Shown piece by piece: positions 25,961 through 38,009 of a DNA stretch of 64,000 nt. The translations under genes and the position numbers were made by a program. This DNA comes from Phoronis australis (Eukaryota; Phoronida; Phoronidae): the NCBI GenBank assembly GCA_002633005.1, contig NMRA01000283.1, positions 218,363 to 282,362 of the forward strand, written 5' to 3'. The notes below the pieces were generated by a model that saw only the letters and a program-made list of their open reading frames with translations, searched no databases and was not told where the DNA came from. The first letter of the stretch is position 1, and every line of letters starts with the position of its first letter.

Positions 25961-28690
25961 GGAGGTGAGATCGCAGAAACAATTTTGGAATTTCGCTTTA
26001 GGTGGAGTAACCTTGCTCTTACATCCGTGCCTAAATTCAATTTGCGTTCACATGCGTCAGACGTATATTTGCACGTAGTAATTTTAAATTCACTTACACC
26101 ACCTCTGGAGGTGGTGTGAGTATACACTTGAGCGTAGCTTTATGTTCCGGTGCATTTGCGCTTACATGGCAAAAACACGCCGTACGTAATTATGCATTCA
26201 GGTGTAAATATTCACTCGGGTGTAAACACCATCATGTAAACGGGGCACACCGTGTTTGAAAAGTCGCCTGATAGGTGTCGCCTAAGGGCTGAGCATATAC
26301 TACAAACTGACACCAGCGGAGAACAAGGACGCAGTGCGATTGTAACCGTGTTACAGTAACCCAATGGATTTTATCATGCAATTAGAAGCAAACCGCAATG
26401 ACTGTGGTGAGGGGGCCAAACCTCGTTGACAGGGCCAACTTTCGTTGATGAGGTTACACTACATAACATCTATGACTAATCACGAGCCAGAATAGATTGG
26501 AGTCGTCTGCTTCCTACGTAAGCACTAGTCTATTACAACTTCGCGGCGAAGTTGATTGCTTGATTTTGGAAAGAAAAATACAAATTTCGCAATTTTTGGT
26601 TATCTTTTGTAATCTCATTTTTTCCGGTGGCCATACGAAGGCAAAATGCCATGGCTCCGTTGCATTTCTTTATCCATGAGAAACTGCATCATGTGTGCTT
26701 TCTGGAAGTTGTGCATTATTGTCAGGTGTCCCGAGATAAAGGGTAGCAAGGGTTTGTGATTTTCACCAGTTAAGCCACTCGATCTGTGTGCTTAGCCCGA
26801 AGCGAAGCTATTGACGACTACACGGTGGAATTCTTGTTTCCACAAAACGCAACCAGTTTTCCGGCGTCGCGGTCTTGTCTTTGACTTGGTTGTTCGAATC
26901 AACAATCTGTGTTTTCCTCAATAACATGTACGCGATAAATAGTAAACATGGCCAAGGTTATAGCATCGCATTCAGTAGAACGTAAGCGAGAAGCAACGAA
27001 CACGTGAGCTCGACTTGACAGTGTACGTAAATATCACAGTGGAGAAAACATACCCAGTATCCACCACAGACGATTGTACTAAGTGCCTTTGTAGGAATGC
27101 GGAGCTACGTGCGTCTCTTGGTAAAACATGTCAGCTCTCTTACGATTACGCGTTGATAGGACTGACTTATCCTCCACTTCTCTTACAAGTTACTGTTTGC
27201 TCACAATTCCTCTGTCAACAGTATGTAATTGAGCTTCATTTAATAAACTGAGCCCTTCTATGAATAAGTATGCTGTGTCTCGGGTGTGACCGAAGTCTCG
27301 TCAGATCTCATCTAACAACCTCTTGTTTCTAGTAAATCTGAGCACCATGCGGATAATAGTAGGCCTACACTCCCAACCATCTCTTACGGACTTAAGTGGT
27401 TACGTGGTGATGTTATAGCAACATGCCAACCAGGGTACCCAAGAAACAAACGATGTCAAAAACCTTTCAACACTTTGGTAAATATCCGGTCTACTAATAC
27501 ACCATTCACCAAGTAAAACTAGTGTCAAAAGGCTATAGCAATTTTGACGAGGTTGACCGACCCGTCCAACGTCGGAGAGTTTCAACCTAGTTGCAGGTGA
27601 CAGTTCAATTGTTTTTCTGTTTAGTAACCAGCAGCCACCATGTAAAGGGGAAATTGTGAGAGTAACTTTCGTAATTCCAAACTTTAAATAGTTAAAGAGA
27701 ATGTTACCGCTGCGGTCGCAACCAAACGCTCCGCTGGCGGACTTAAATCCCACTCGAAGCGTACTCATAACTAGTAAAGTCACTAGCCTTGGTTTTGCAG
27801 AAAGTCTGACAGACAGCGGCGACTCTGACGGTCTGCAATAACATCACAAACCACAACGGCCTTTGGTCTAAGCTACTAACAGGCTGTAAAATAGACAATG
27901 TCCTTTTAAAACCGTGTGCTTTCAGGCATAAAGACTTAAAAGATACACACTAGAGTATCCAGGATGCATTACTGAACGTATACACATGTTAATTGTATTT
28001 GTGTGTTCAATTTCTTGTAAGTAAGTGGCTGAAACAAAAGGTACAATGTTTTTAGTAGTTTAGTTGACGGTTTCTGAGGGATCTGCAACTGTATGACGTG
28101 AGCGGCTGACGGCGGGAGAGGGCAAAACTACACTGTATGAGGCAATCAGAAGTTTGCACCTCCCCCGTTGCAATAGTTAGTTGCGGGCATAATAGGCCTG
28201 CAGCGCGAAGTTGTTGTATCCTGGAGAGAGTTGATAGGGCACAGCGTTTCCCCATGGCCGATGCCACTTCTTTCTCATGTTAGCGAATACAGTTGCGTTT
28301 TTTTGAGTCTACCTTCAATGAGTTATGACTCTTTTCATTTCGGATGAAATCAGCAGGTGAGTCTTCAGACTGTTAGTACATGTATATCTAATTAAATAAA
28401 AACATTGCAAGCACTGGTCCAGAACAATGGGTATTGTTTATGAGGTCAGACGATGCCTCTGCCTAGATTCATATACGTAAATAACAAAGTGTCGTTTACT
28501 ACCTTATATTGATTACGATAACAATTAGAGAAAAACGATACGTTTGTTGTTCACAGTGCGGAGCATAGTAATGTATACATACGACAAGGGAATGGTCGAC
28601 ATGGTTGAAGAGAATGCTGCGTAACATCTGTTATTAAACAAATGATGTGTTTTCTTCGATGACCATGTGTTCGTAGTTGCCAACAGTGAT
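25961..28690. other. non-coding stretch with one short palindrome
   Basis: A palindrome ACCACCTC-TGGA-GAGGTGGT-like structure sits at about 26096-26118. A 127-aa minus-strand ORF at 27400-27783 has no motif I recognise and no supporting splice sites, so it is not called. Confidence 0.4.
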
Positions 28691-28812
28691 TCTCTTGTGC
28701 ATGCAGCTTCTATCGTGGGCTAGCTTGCCAAACGCGACTCTTTTCCGCAAGCGGTTCTTACATTGACTAGCTTGTGCACGCGGCTCCTAACATTGACTCG
28801 CTTGTCCACGCG

Positions 28813-28958
28813 CAGGGACGGATGCAGGATTTTGAGTTGGGGGGCAAGGCAAAGAATTAGCAGGATATTGCCCGTCAGACATTCGCCCCCCCCCCATACT
28901 GCTAAATGTAATCTGGAAGAATTTTAAGGGGGCCATGGCCGCCTTAAATCCGCCATTG
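28813..28958 (+). mobile_element. hAT-like MITE, copy 2
   Basis: This copy aligns along its whole length with 31184-31335. It starts CAGGGACGGATGCAGGATTT, has TTGCCCGTCAGAC in the middle and ends AAATCCGCCATTG. It lies inside the GTGCACGCGG minisatellite. No clean target duplication is visible, probably because the flanks have diverged. Confidence 0.65.
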
Positions 28959-29171
28959 ACGGGGGTCTTACGTGGACTAGCTTGTGCACGCGACTCCTAA
29001 CATTGAGTTGCTTGTGCACGCGTGGCTGCTAAATGTGACTCGCTTGTACTGCATTGATTCACTTGTGTACGCTGCTCTAACACTGACTAGCTTGTGCACG
29101 CGGCACCTAGCGTTGATTCGCTCGTGCACGCGGGTCTTACATTGAATAGCTTGTGCACGCGGCTCCTAACA

Positions 29172-29738
29172 CTCGCTGGTTCCATGCGTGTTATCTACAC
29201 GAGTAGATAACACGCGCAGGTATCATTCAGTAGCACGCGCTTTATCAGTGGTTGATGTAACCTCGGCAGTCATTGGTTAGCTTAACAACAAAAAAAGAAA
29301 ATGGCGGACTAGCCTTGTCATACAAGTGGCGCGTAACAGCAACTATTTCGTTTCTGCAGTATTGTTTAATAGCCCCGCGCTTGAAGCACATACATGTACA
29401 ATCACACATCTGGCCGATTTAACCGGTGTGTTATTCATATTGCGTGAATACAGGACAGCAACGTAAATAAAGGTCAGCGACAGTACAAAAATGCACTCCG
29501 AAAAGGCGCAACCACAATTTTCTGGGATTCACATTTCTTGAACATGAATTAAGCACCGGTTTGTCTGTACAACAAACCATAACACTTCCTCCATCAGACA
29601 GTCTGTTTGCGAAAAGCGCTAACTGTTGACAATGCGGCCAGCCAATCAGAAACGCCGGGGTAAAAAAATCCAGAAGGAAATTAAATGATAGCTGCGTGTG
29701 TTCTACCACCAATTAGCGACACGCAGGGAACCAGCGAG
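29172..29738. mobile_element. 567-bp TIR DNA transposon (non-autonomous)
   Basis: The terminal inverted repeats are CTCGCTGGTTCCATGCGTGT at the left and the complement of CTCGCTGGTTCCCTGCGTGT at the right. Flanking 9-bp direct repeats CTCCTAACA (29163-29171) and CTCCTCACA (29739-29747) differ at one base and are part of the host minisatellite unit. A 9-bp duplication fits Mutator-like elements best, with Merlin a possible alternative. A palindrome, GTTATCTAC...GTAGATAAC, lies at 29190-29211. A 93-aa minus-strand ORF inside shows no transposase motif. A second copy starts at 63722. Confidence 0.75.
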
Positions 29739-30069
29739 CTCCTCACATCGAGTTGGTTGTGCACGCACGGCTCCTAACATTGATTTGCTTGTTCCAGCGA
29801 CTACTCCACGTAGCTTTGACTACTAACTCCTAACATTACCGAGCTGGCTTGTGCACGCTGCTTCTACGCTTGTGCTTCGCGGCTACAGCTGCTCGTTGCC
29901 TAGCTTCCGAACGCTGTAAAAATTAACGTAGGCGTCTCCATACTTTGAAATTCCACGTGAACACCCATTAATGTGTGCGCATCTGTTGTAGGAAGATAAA
30001 TAGCCTGCTCTTATATCTCTGACATGTTTGCGCAGAATAACTTATTAATTTCATCAAAAAACTGTATAC

Positions 30070-30577
30070 ATCTATTCTTGATTACATCATTTTTGGCCGT
30101 TGTACGATTAGAAAAAGGACATTGCCGCACAAATAAAGATGTTCATGCTAACTCAACGTTTTGTCTACTCATAAGACAACATCGGGATATGTACAGTAGG
30201 ACAACAAGCGTCGATTACCATTCAAGTCACATTCATGTGGTGAAATGAGAGTGAGAGGTGCAGGGTCCTGAATGACCAATCACTCCTTGATGTACAGTAC
30301 AGGAATTGCAGTACAGGAAATACTGTGGACCAACATGCTACTGATTTTCTCAATAACATGCAGAGCTCAGTGACCCTACAACTATGGTGATGACGTACTT
30401 ACTATTCCCTGCATCTCTCACCCACATTTCACCATATGTATGTGACCTTAATGGTAATCGACACGTGTTGTCCTACTGTACATATCCTGATGATGTCTTA
30501 TGAGTGGACGAAACGTTGAATTAACATGAACTTTTTTATTTGTGCGGCGATTGTCCGTTTTCTAATCTATTCTTGAT
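30070..30577. mobile_element. inverted-repeat retroelement-like insertion with 13-bp TSD
   Basis: The insert 30083-30564 is flanked by the exact 13-bp repeat ATCTATTCTTGAT (30070-30082 and 30565-30577). It consists of two inverted arms of about 170 bp around a unique centre of about 120 bp. The arms share GCCGCACAAATAAA, TCAACGTTT, CTCATAAGAC, ATATGTACAGTAGGACAAC and TCGATTACCATT. On the plus strand the right arm carries CTGATGA (30487-30493), 16 nt and GAAAC (30510-30514), resembling a hammerhead ribozyme core. Penelope-like elements are known to carry inverted terminal repeats and hammerhead motifs, so a Penelope-derived origin is plausible but unproven. Confidence 0.7.
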
Positions 30578-31183
30578 GTCGCATTCAGGGGCCGCGTAGC
30601 AGCTTCACTGCCTTGTTCACAATAGTACTGTAAAACATGTACCAGGTATTCTGAAAACTACGGGCCCCAGTATGAAACTGAATTTCATTCATCGCACCAG
30701 AATCATTTCAGATTACTATTTAGAAAAACTAATGGTCTCTGCATACAGCTGCATGTCTATGTGTACGGACCTGACTTACTCCAAAAGGCATGTTATATTC
30801 CACGTACACGTAAGACCAAGATTAACAACCTGGTAAAAGTAATATTCGTGTTATACTTTCAGTTGGACTATTTGCGATGCGTGACTAAAAAATTGAAAGT
30901 CTGCTAAATATAGAAACAGCCATTGTTATGTTTTGCCATCATAACTTCACGGATAATGTCACAAACACTACGTTTCAGGCCTCGGGCAATCTGCACATCA
31001 AAACACTGACACTTGAACTCACGTTTTTATAGTATTATCAACATACGGGCGTCACACGTTGGTTACCATTCAATCGTCATTTTGACCACTTAAATAATTT
31101 ACAAGTGCTCTAGGCCTGGTGATTTGAAAACCTAGGTTTACACAGTTTGCTAAGCCCATACCAACCATACCACATATTATACA

Positions 31184-31335
31184 GGGGCGGACCCAGGATT
31201 TTTATCTAGGGGGACAGGGCAGAGTATTAGCCAGGATTTTGCCCGTCAGACGGCACACCCCCGAACTGCCAAATAGAATCTGAGAGAGTTTTGGGGGGCC
31301 ATGGTCCCCTTGGCCCCCCTCTAAATCCGCCAGTG
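31184..31335 (+). mobile_element. hAT-like MITE, copy 3, with target duplication
   Basis: The element starts GGGGCGGACCCAGGATTT and ends TAAATCCGCCAGTG, so the ends are inverted copies around GGCGGA. TTATACA lies directly on both sides (31177-31183 and 31336-31342), fitting a 7-8-bp hAT-type duplication. No coding capacity. Confidence 0.75.
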
Positions 31336-31636
31336 TTATACAAGACAGACGACCTGTCCCGCAGGATAGGAATTTTCATCAAAGTAACTGTGTGTACTGA
31401 CAGCATGTAACACTGCTCAACAGGGTCCACCGTTCAATACTAATAATGAATGCTAATCGACGTGCTACGAGTACACACGTACGTAGAGCATTCAAGCATC
31501 AAAAATGCATGATCTCGCTGCGAAACATTTCACGTTGTTCTTTTTACTTCTACTCAGTTAAGTGGTGTTAACTGGCAAAGTGGCTAAAGTTGAAAGCAAA
31601 CAATCTGAAGTTTATTTGTACTAATTAAATCAGTTT

Positions 31637-31822
31637 TTGGCCACAGTAATAAAAAATTTCATTTTCAATCAACGTTTCGTCTATCCATTAGTCATTTATC
31701 AGGATCACATTTACAACTTGCTGTCCTAAAATGTTGCAGATATGATCCTGATGATGTATAATGAATAGACGAAACGTTGATTGAACATGAAGTTTTTTAT
31801 TTGTGCGGTGATTATCCGGTTT
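31637..31822. repeat. second inverted-repeat element with the GACGAAACGTTG motif
   Basis: Arms of about 60-70 bp share TCAATCAACGTTTCGTCTAT and its complement around a short centre. The right arm matches the right arm of the 30.1-30.6 kb element, including TTTTTTATTTGTGCGG and CTGATGA (31748-31754), 16 nt, GAAAC (31771-31775). The left arm is shorter and more degraded. No target duplication was found. Confidence 0.65.
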
Positions 31823-32028
31823 ACATTTTTATTTTTAATAACTTGAGTGAAATATGAGGCATTCGTGTCACACTACTAGAGAACCGTCGCCAACTCTGTT
31901 GTACTTTCGCTGAAATCATTTTTTTCACATGACCCGAGTTTACACCAAGCGCGAGCACATACAATAGAGTTGTTTCAATGATGACACATAAATTCTTCAA
32001 CACATTTCACGTCTAGACCCCAACTTAC

Positions 32029-32444
32029 CTGTCAACTGCTATTGCAGTTAATGTAAATATGCTGTTGATGACTGTCACTGCTTTAATGTAGTCGGCAATT
32101 TTGCACAATGGTTCTCCGAGATTCCAGCTGTAGTAGATGTGGCCAATGATAGAGAACGGCATGTTACACAAAGCGATTAACAAATCACTGACGCCGAGTG
32201 ATGCCAAGAACAGGTTCGTCACGGTGCGTAACTTGGGACTTGCCAATATAACAACGACGAGTATCAAATTCATCAAGAGGGCGATGAACATGATAAGTCC
32301 GTAGAGGAAATATAAGACTATCCTCGTGGACACCTCAAATGGACCAGGAATTATCATATTGGTTAAATTTTCTTCACGAAGTAGTTGCTCTATCTCATCC
32401 CACGTTGTAAGAGAACTAATGTTGCCCGAATCCATGTTTCTCAC
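32029..32444 (-). CDS. class A (rhodopsin-family) GPCR, first coding exon
   Basis: The exon encodes the N-terminus through TM3 of a seven-transmembrane receptor, 138 codons plus two bases. The extracellular tail has two N-glycosylation sequons (N8, N26). TM1 is about residues 42-67 with the conserved Asn59 (1.50). TM2 is about 76-100 with Asp87 (2.50). Trp107 lies in the first extracellular loop, Cys114 is the conserved 3.25 cysteine, and TM3 ends in AIAVDR (Asp138-Arg139). On the minus strand the exon ends AG/GTAAGT, splitting the Arg codon of the DRY motif in phase 2, a common GPCR intron site. The ATG at 32444 is the natural start. The pattern suggests a neuropeptide-type receptor, but the ligand cannot be read from this part. 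I did not find the remaining exons, which would lie to the left. Confidence 0.85.
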
Positions 32445-33559
32445 TGAATATGTATCAACTACAGTTGAGCATGCAGTACGTTAGTCTTGACCTGCATCAC
32501 ATTCCACCTAACTCGTCTGTTACCAACACCTGCTTTAACAGCGATCGGATTTTCAAACGTATAAATACGCGAAGACCCTGCCACAAGAGGGCGATTTGTC
32601 GTCTTAAAATTCAAAGGTTGTAGTCACGTGAGTATCGTTGATTGCGTTAGCGACATGCTGCTAAATAATATAAATCCCCAGATAACTACTGCGATGTCAA
32701 AAGCTTTTATCGGAATTGATTCTTTAAGCCAAGATAAATCTTAGAGCCTCTTCAAAGGTTATTTAAAATGCACGTCATTACAGTCAGACAAAATAGATGC
32801 CGATTTACCTCAGTTGAATTAATCGTATCCTTACTCAACTTAGCTTTTCTTGCGTACTAGCAATATACATCAAAAGTACAGAAATACTATTCACGCTAAA
32901 TTTAAATTTTTGAGAAAATGTCCTTGACTGAAAATGAAGTCAATTTGTCCATTTCAATGACGTCACTGCTGACGTAATGGGAAATTAAAGTTGGCCAAAA
33001 CAGGGGAAATTGATAACGTAACTTGCGTGCGTAAACTAACGGTGTTGTACTATTAAGAAAACGCTCCCGACATAAACTTGCGTGGTGTTATAAAAGTTTC
33101 AATCACTGATGACCACAGTTCGCCAGTCAATTCAACTTATTCTTTTTTTAGAATTTATTATCATTTATAAAACAGTACAAAACAAACAAACAAATAAGTA
33201 CATCCATTCATTCACGCATGCACACATCAGGAAAGACCATTCTCGTATCTCGTTTAAAGTATATAACTTCTACGTGAACAACGAAAGTTTCCCATTTCGC
33301 AGAGAAGCTGTCATATACAATTTTTTGTATGCAATTAATTTTCAGCATTGTAGTTCTCATAAGTATATGTAATAAACCTGTGAAAAGTAGGTATATTTTT
33401 GTGACATCTCTCCTTATAAATGTACTCCTTGGCTATTAGAAGCAAAATGCTAAAAAGAAAATCATGCGTCTCGTAAAGTCCACGAATAACTCCATCGTAA
33501 GAGAGACTGTTGGGAAGCTAAATGCGACACTTTTGCATTAGCTGTCCGAATTCCTTCCA

Positions 33560-36500
33560 GAAATCTTGTACAATGCGACATTCCCAAAAAGTGTGACAGC
33601 GTCTCTGGAGCTTACTTACAAAAGGAACATAAATTAGAATCCCGAACACGAATTTTGACTAAAAAGGTATTTGTTGCAATAACCCTGTGTAGTCTTCTAA
33701 ATTGGAGCATCTAATGTTGGGATCCTTTGTAATTTCATAAGGCAATGCGTATATTTTCTTCCAGTCTAAACTATCTTCTAACTCTATTTCCCATTTACAC
33801 TCTGACTTAGAAGGTTTCTTAACGTCATTAAAGACTGAACAAATATGTCTACAACCCTTCAAATCTTTCCGTAAGTGAGTGATTGCTAAAGGCATGCAAG
33901 GAGCGTAGACATTGACACTTTTAAATTTACTTTGAAATAGATTTTTTTAAACCTTCTTAGAACGGAAACAACACCATTACATTCTACAAAGTTGGTTTTT
34001 ACATCAAACTAGTTTTTCATATGGTTCAAACTAATGAAATCACCGTCAGAGGTATACATATCTCTAATAAATCTTAAGCCTTTTACAAACGAAGGCTTAT
34101 AAAAAAACACTTGTGCCTCCAATTGCCAAGTTACTATAAAACCACAAAGGTTGATTCAAAAAGTCCTCCTTACTTGCAACAATTATTTTCTTGTAGAAAG
34201 ATGTCATACTTCCAAATACTTCGCGCCAGTAAGAATTACCAGTTAGAGCTAACTTCGACTTAATAAAGTAATTCACCACTTTTAGGGCTTTCAAGATATC
34301 TACGGGCCATAGCGAGTTTTAAAGCTTTGCTGAAAGTATGCATATTAATCATTTGAAGATCCCCTTGATCAAGTCCTAAACAGGACGTGGTTCGTTCAAT
34401 TTTATCATGACGAGTCTGCCACACAAATCTAAAAAATGTCGTATTCAATTCATCCAAGACTTACTGGTGGATTTGGTAAACTTGACAACGAAAAATTAAG
34501 TTTAGAAATAGCTAATGTTTTAATAACCGTTACTCTACCAAACGGCGTTAAATTTCGTCGACTCCAACTTTTCAATAAAAGCTTAATCTCAGTTATTCTT
34601 GCAGTGAAGTTCTTATGCGTCATACTATCCAATTGAGTGTCAAAATGCACTCCCAAAAATCTAAAAGATTTTTTTTTGTCCAAGACAGGCTTTCTTTTGT
34701 AGGAATCACGTCATCACTACCAGTTTTACTTCCAAGCCATATGGCTTTTGTTTTATCCACATTCACTTGGAGACCGGAGACACTAGCAAACAAATGAAGT
34801 ACGTTCAATGTGGTAGTCAATGACAAATTCGGCCCATCCAACGTAACTGATGTGTCGTCCGCATATTGTGAAATCAAATATTCCTTATTTCCTGCAACTC
34901 AACTACACCAGCAATATTTTTATTATTCTTTATTAAATACGCCAAAATCTCCGCGCACAATATGAAAATGTAGGGAGACAAAGGGTCACCTTGTCTGTAG
35001 CCACGCGAAATATTGAACCAGGAAGATGGGTAACCATTTACCACAACACATGACTTAATATTACTGTAAAAGACTTTCACCCACCTTCTCATAGACCAAC
35101 CAAAATTAAGGAAAGATAAAGTTTTTTACTGTAAAAGACTTCCACCCACCTTCTCATAGACCAACCAAAACTAAGGAAAGATAAAGTTTTTTTGCATAAA
35201 ATTCCACGACAATGAATCAAATGCTTTCTCAAAATCAATCAGTAAAAGCAATCCAGGTTTGTTAGCTGCCTGGGCATAAAACATTAAATCATATAGCAGG
35301 CGGATATTTTCGTTCATATTTCTTCCTGAAACGAAACCTGCCTGGTCCTTACTGATTAGTTTTCCCAAAACGGGTTTCAACCGTTCAGCCACAGCCGAAG
35401 AAGCCAATTTATATGTCACATTGAGTAAGGATATAGGACTCCAGTTTTTCAAATAATGTTTACTTTTATCTGCTCCCTTAGGGATGCAGGTAACCACTCC
35501 CTCTTTCTGTGTTGATGATAAATGGCCAACTGCAGTGAGCGAACAACGAAATGTCCAATGTCAGCTCAAAAAATTTTTAAAAATTCCACTGAAAAACCGT
35601 CAGAGCCTGGGCTCTTCTTGTTTTTCATTTTTTCAAGCATTGTGCGACTTCTTCATATGTAAGAAGACCTAATTTTTCTTTTTCCGACTCATTCAGTTTG
35701 GAGACACCAACCTTATCAAGAAGAGTCTCTAAAGCAGTATTGTTAGAATGTCTATATTTGTATAGCTTTTCATAAAAAAAATTGGTTTCCTGAATAACCT
35801 CTTCTTCACTAATGGTTTTAGTATTGTCAGATTTCCACAAAAAGGCATAAACTTACTTGTGTAATGCCTATTATCCAAGTGAAGAAAATATTTGGAAGGT
35901 TTTTCACCCTCTGCAATCCATCTTGCTCTGGACCTAATCATAAGACCCCTTAACTTATTTTGCCTTAGCTCGGCAAGTCGATTATTTTTCCAGTAGTTCT
36001 CTATCAAGGCGTAGCCTTTTTCCCAAAAACTTATTTTTTCGATAAGTTGCTGTTCAGCTTTGTCACTTTTCTTTTTAAGTAAGTAGCAAAGGAAATTGTT
36101 TTGCCGCGAATCTCCATCAACAACGTTTTAAGAAAAAGGTGATCATTTATAGAAAATTGTAAATCTGAATTACTAACTGTCTGAATATCGTCCGTCATAT
36201 ACTGTTGTTTAACTAATTTAATAGTATCCTTGACTTCAGCAATATAATCGGTTTTTTAGGAGAGAGTTATTAAACTTCCAAAATGATTTCCTCCTCCTGG
36301 AACCATCACCTTTAAAAAAATCGTTACCATTGAATGATTGGACCGGTAACCGAATTCTATTATGGAGTCTTCAATATCGGCTAAAAGGCTTTCAGAAATT
36401 AGAAAAAAAACTAGTCTGGATCGTTTACTTCCAGCTCCTTAAGTGTATTCTTTATTATTGGGGTTTAGTTCCCGTCACACATCAGCAATAGACAATTCCG

Positions 36501-37037
36501 AACAAATCTCCACCAACTTAATGCGTGACTTTGGGTTAATAACCTTTCGATAATTAAGCGTGTCCTTAGACTGATCGAGAGCAAGATTAAAATCGCCTGC
36601 CCAAATAACAGAGTAATTGCCTATATCTTGAATGTCTTGTTTTATTCTTTCAAAAAAGACGGCGAGTCCCTATTTGGACAATACGTATTAATTAACGTTA
36701 TTCTTATCTCATTGATAGTAATATCCAAAATTAATTTATTTACATTGTAGTCTTGAAAAATGTTAGGTAATTTATACTCAAAAATGTTCTTAAAGAAGAT
36801 CGCCACTCCACGGGAGTCTGAGGTATTTGAACTGAAAAAACATTCATATCCCCACATTGATCTGACATTGTTTTCTTCTCTCTTTGTAAAGTGTGTGTCC
36901 TGCAGGCAATAAATGGAGTAATGTTTTTCTCCTAAATAATTGAGAACATCTTTTCGTTTTTCATGGAGACACAATCCTCTGCAGTTCAGTGAGGTTAATT
37001 TAAGTTCACCTGTCATTATTATAACGGTTATGCACAT
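33560..37037 (-). pseudogene. L1-like ORF2: endonuclease and reverse transcriptase, disrupted
   Basis: The ORF starts near 37037 (a second Met lies at 37016). The endonuclease shows SLNCRG at its start, LQDTHF, and further on INTYCPN and AGDFN. The reverse transcriptase shows NWSPISLLNVTYKL and AGFVSGRNMNENI, then the motif-A segment [26 protein letters not shown] and the catalytic YADD at about 34865. Downstream pieces include FLGVHFD and a WECRIVQDFW segment near the end. A 65-bp tandem duplication breaks the frame between the FDSL and [11 protein letters not shown] motifs. Another frameshift lies just before YADD (near 34900), and several more lie in the 3' third and at 35.6-36.6 kb. Confidence 0.85.
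35061..35190. repeat. 65-bp tandem duplication inside the LINE reverse transcriptase
   Basis: Two copies starting TTACTGTAAAAGACTT, at 35061 and 35126, differ at only a couple of bases. Because 65 is not a multiple of three, the duplication shifts the ORF2 frame between the catalytic motif-A segment and the next conserved motif. It is probably a replication-slippage or insertion-time event younger than the element. Confidence 0.85.
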
Positions 37038-38009
37038 ATATCAAATGCCAATCAAACAATAGTGGCACAATCCTGAACCACATACACACAAAACAACACA
37101 AAAAATACAAACACATTCACAAGCACGTCATAGATTTCACAGAGTACAACATCGATGTAAAATATGATGTAACGCAGGACAGAAAACACATGGAAACTGA
37201 TCCTCATGCTAAAGCTTATTCTCCCAGTATTTTTCATAATTAGACTATAATAAAAAACATTTAGAAACATTGCCCATACGGTTCTCATACAAAAAACAAG
37301 TAGAACGAAAATAAAGGATAACTACATTTCAATAAAGAGACTGAATTTATGCGTCTGGGACTTGTCGAGAGACCAGCACTGAGCAAACAGATCACACACA
37401 CATAAATAATAGGGTTGCCTGCACTCTGTGCCTACGTGCAATGCAGAGCCCTCTCATAAATAGTCCCCCAGATAGATTGCCCAGCATGGAGCTATGACGC
37501 TTAGAACAAAATAGAACACAGTTAGAACACAGCTACAACAATACAACTACGCGACACGGTTGTCACCAACTTTGACATAACCTGAGCAGCAGGTGTATGT
37601 TAACTGTGAAGACGATATGTTGGACACAACGGCTAAAACTATGTTGGAACTTGAAGGAAAATAGGCTAGTTATATACACAGTAATGGCTACCGGAAGTAC
37701 GGGATGTACGTTTGTACTGGAGGTCTCTCAACAGGGTCCCAACTACCTGACAATTATGGTACGCTACACTTGTAGTTTGGCAATTGCACATGGAGTACAA
37801 AAGCAGGTAAAAGTTTACTGGGTATTGTGAAACATTGGAATTACCGTAAAACTCAACTTGAAGGAAAAAGGAACTTCAGCTGTCTTTCGTGCAGACTACA
37901 GTACGTAAGTGAGCAATCTTACCAATTGCTGAACACAAGACGTTGGAAACTATTACACTATTGTACTATATTCTGGCTTGCGTGTATAGTGTTGAGCTGA
38001 GAGAGAGAG

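Larger units (their letters stand above)
28700..29870. repeat. degenerate minisatellite, interrupted by two insertions
   Basis: Units of roughly 33-36 bp with the core CTTGTGCACGCGGCTCCTAACATTGA repeat irregularly from about 28700 to 29171 and resume at 29739-29870. Two mobile elements split the array: a hAT-like MITE (28813-28958) and a 567-bp TIR element (29172-29738). The most 3' units are the most degenerate. Confidence 0.8.

Noticed and set aside
27400-27783. 127-aa minus-strand ORF
   Set aside because: No recognisable domain, composition bias or splice context.
29431-29712. 93-aa minus-strand ORF as a transposase
   Set aside because: It is inside the 567-bp TIR element but shows no catalytic motif and is far too short.
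28700-29870. CRISPR-like array
   Set aside because: The units are direct minisatellite repeats without unique equal-length spacers, and the sequence is clearly eukaryotic.
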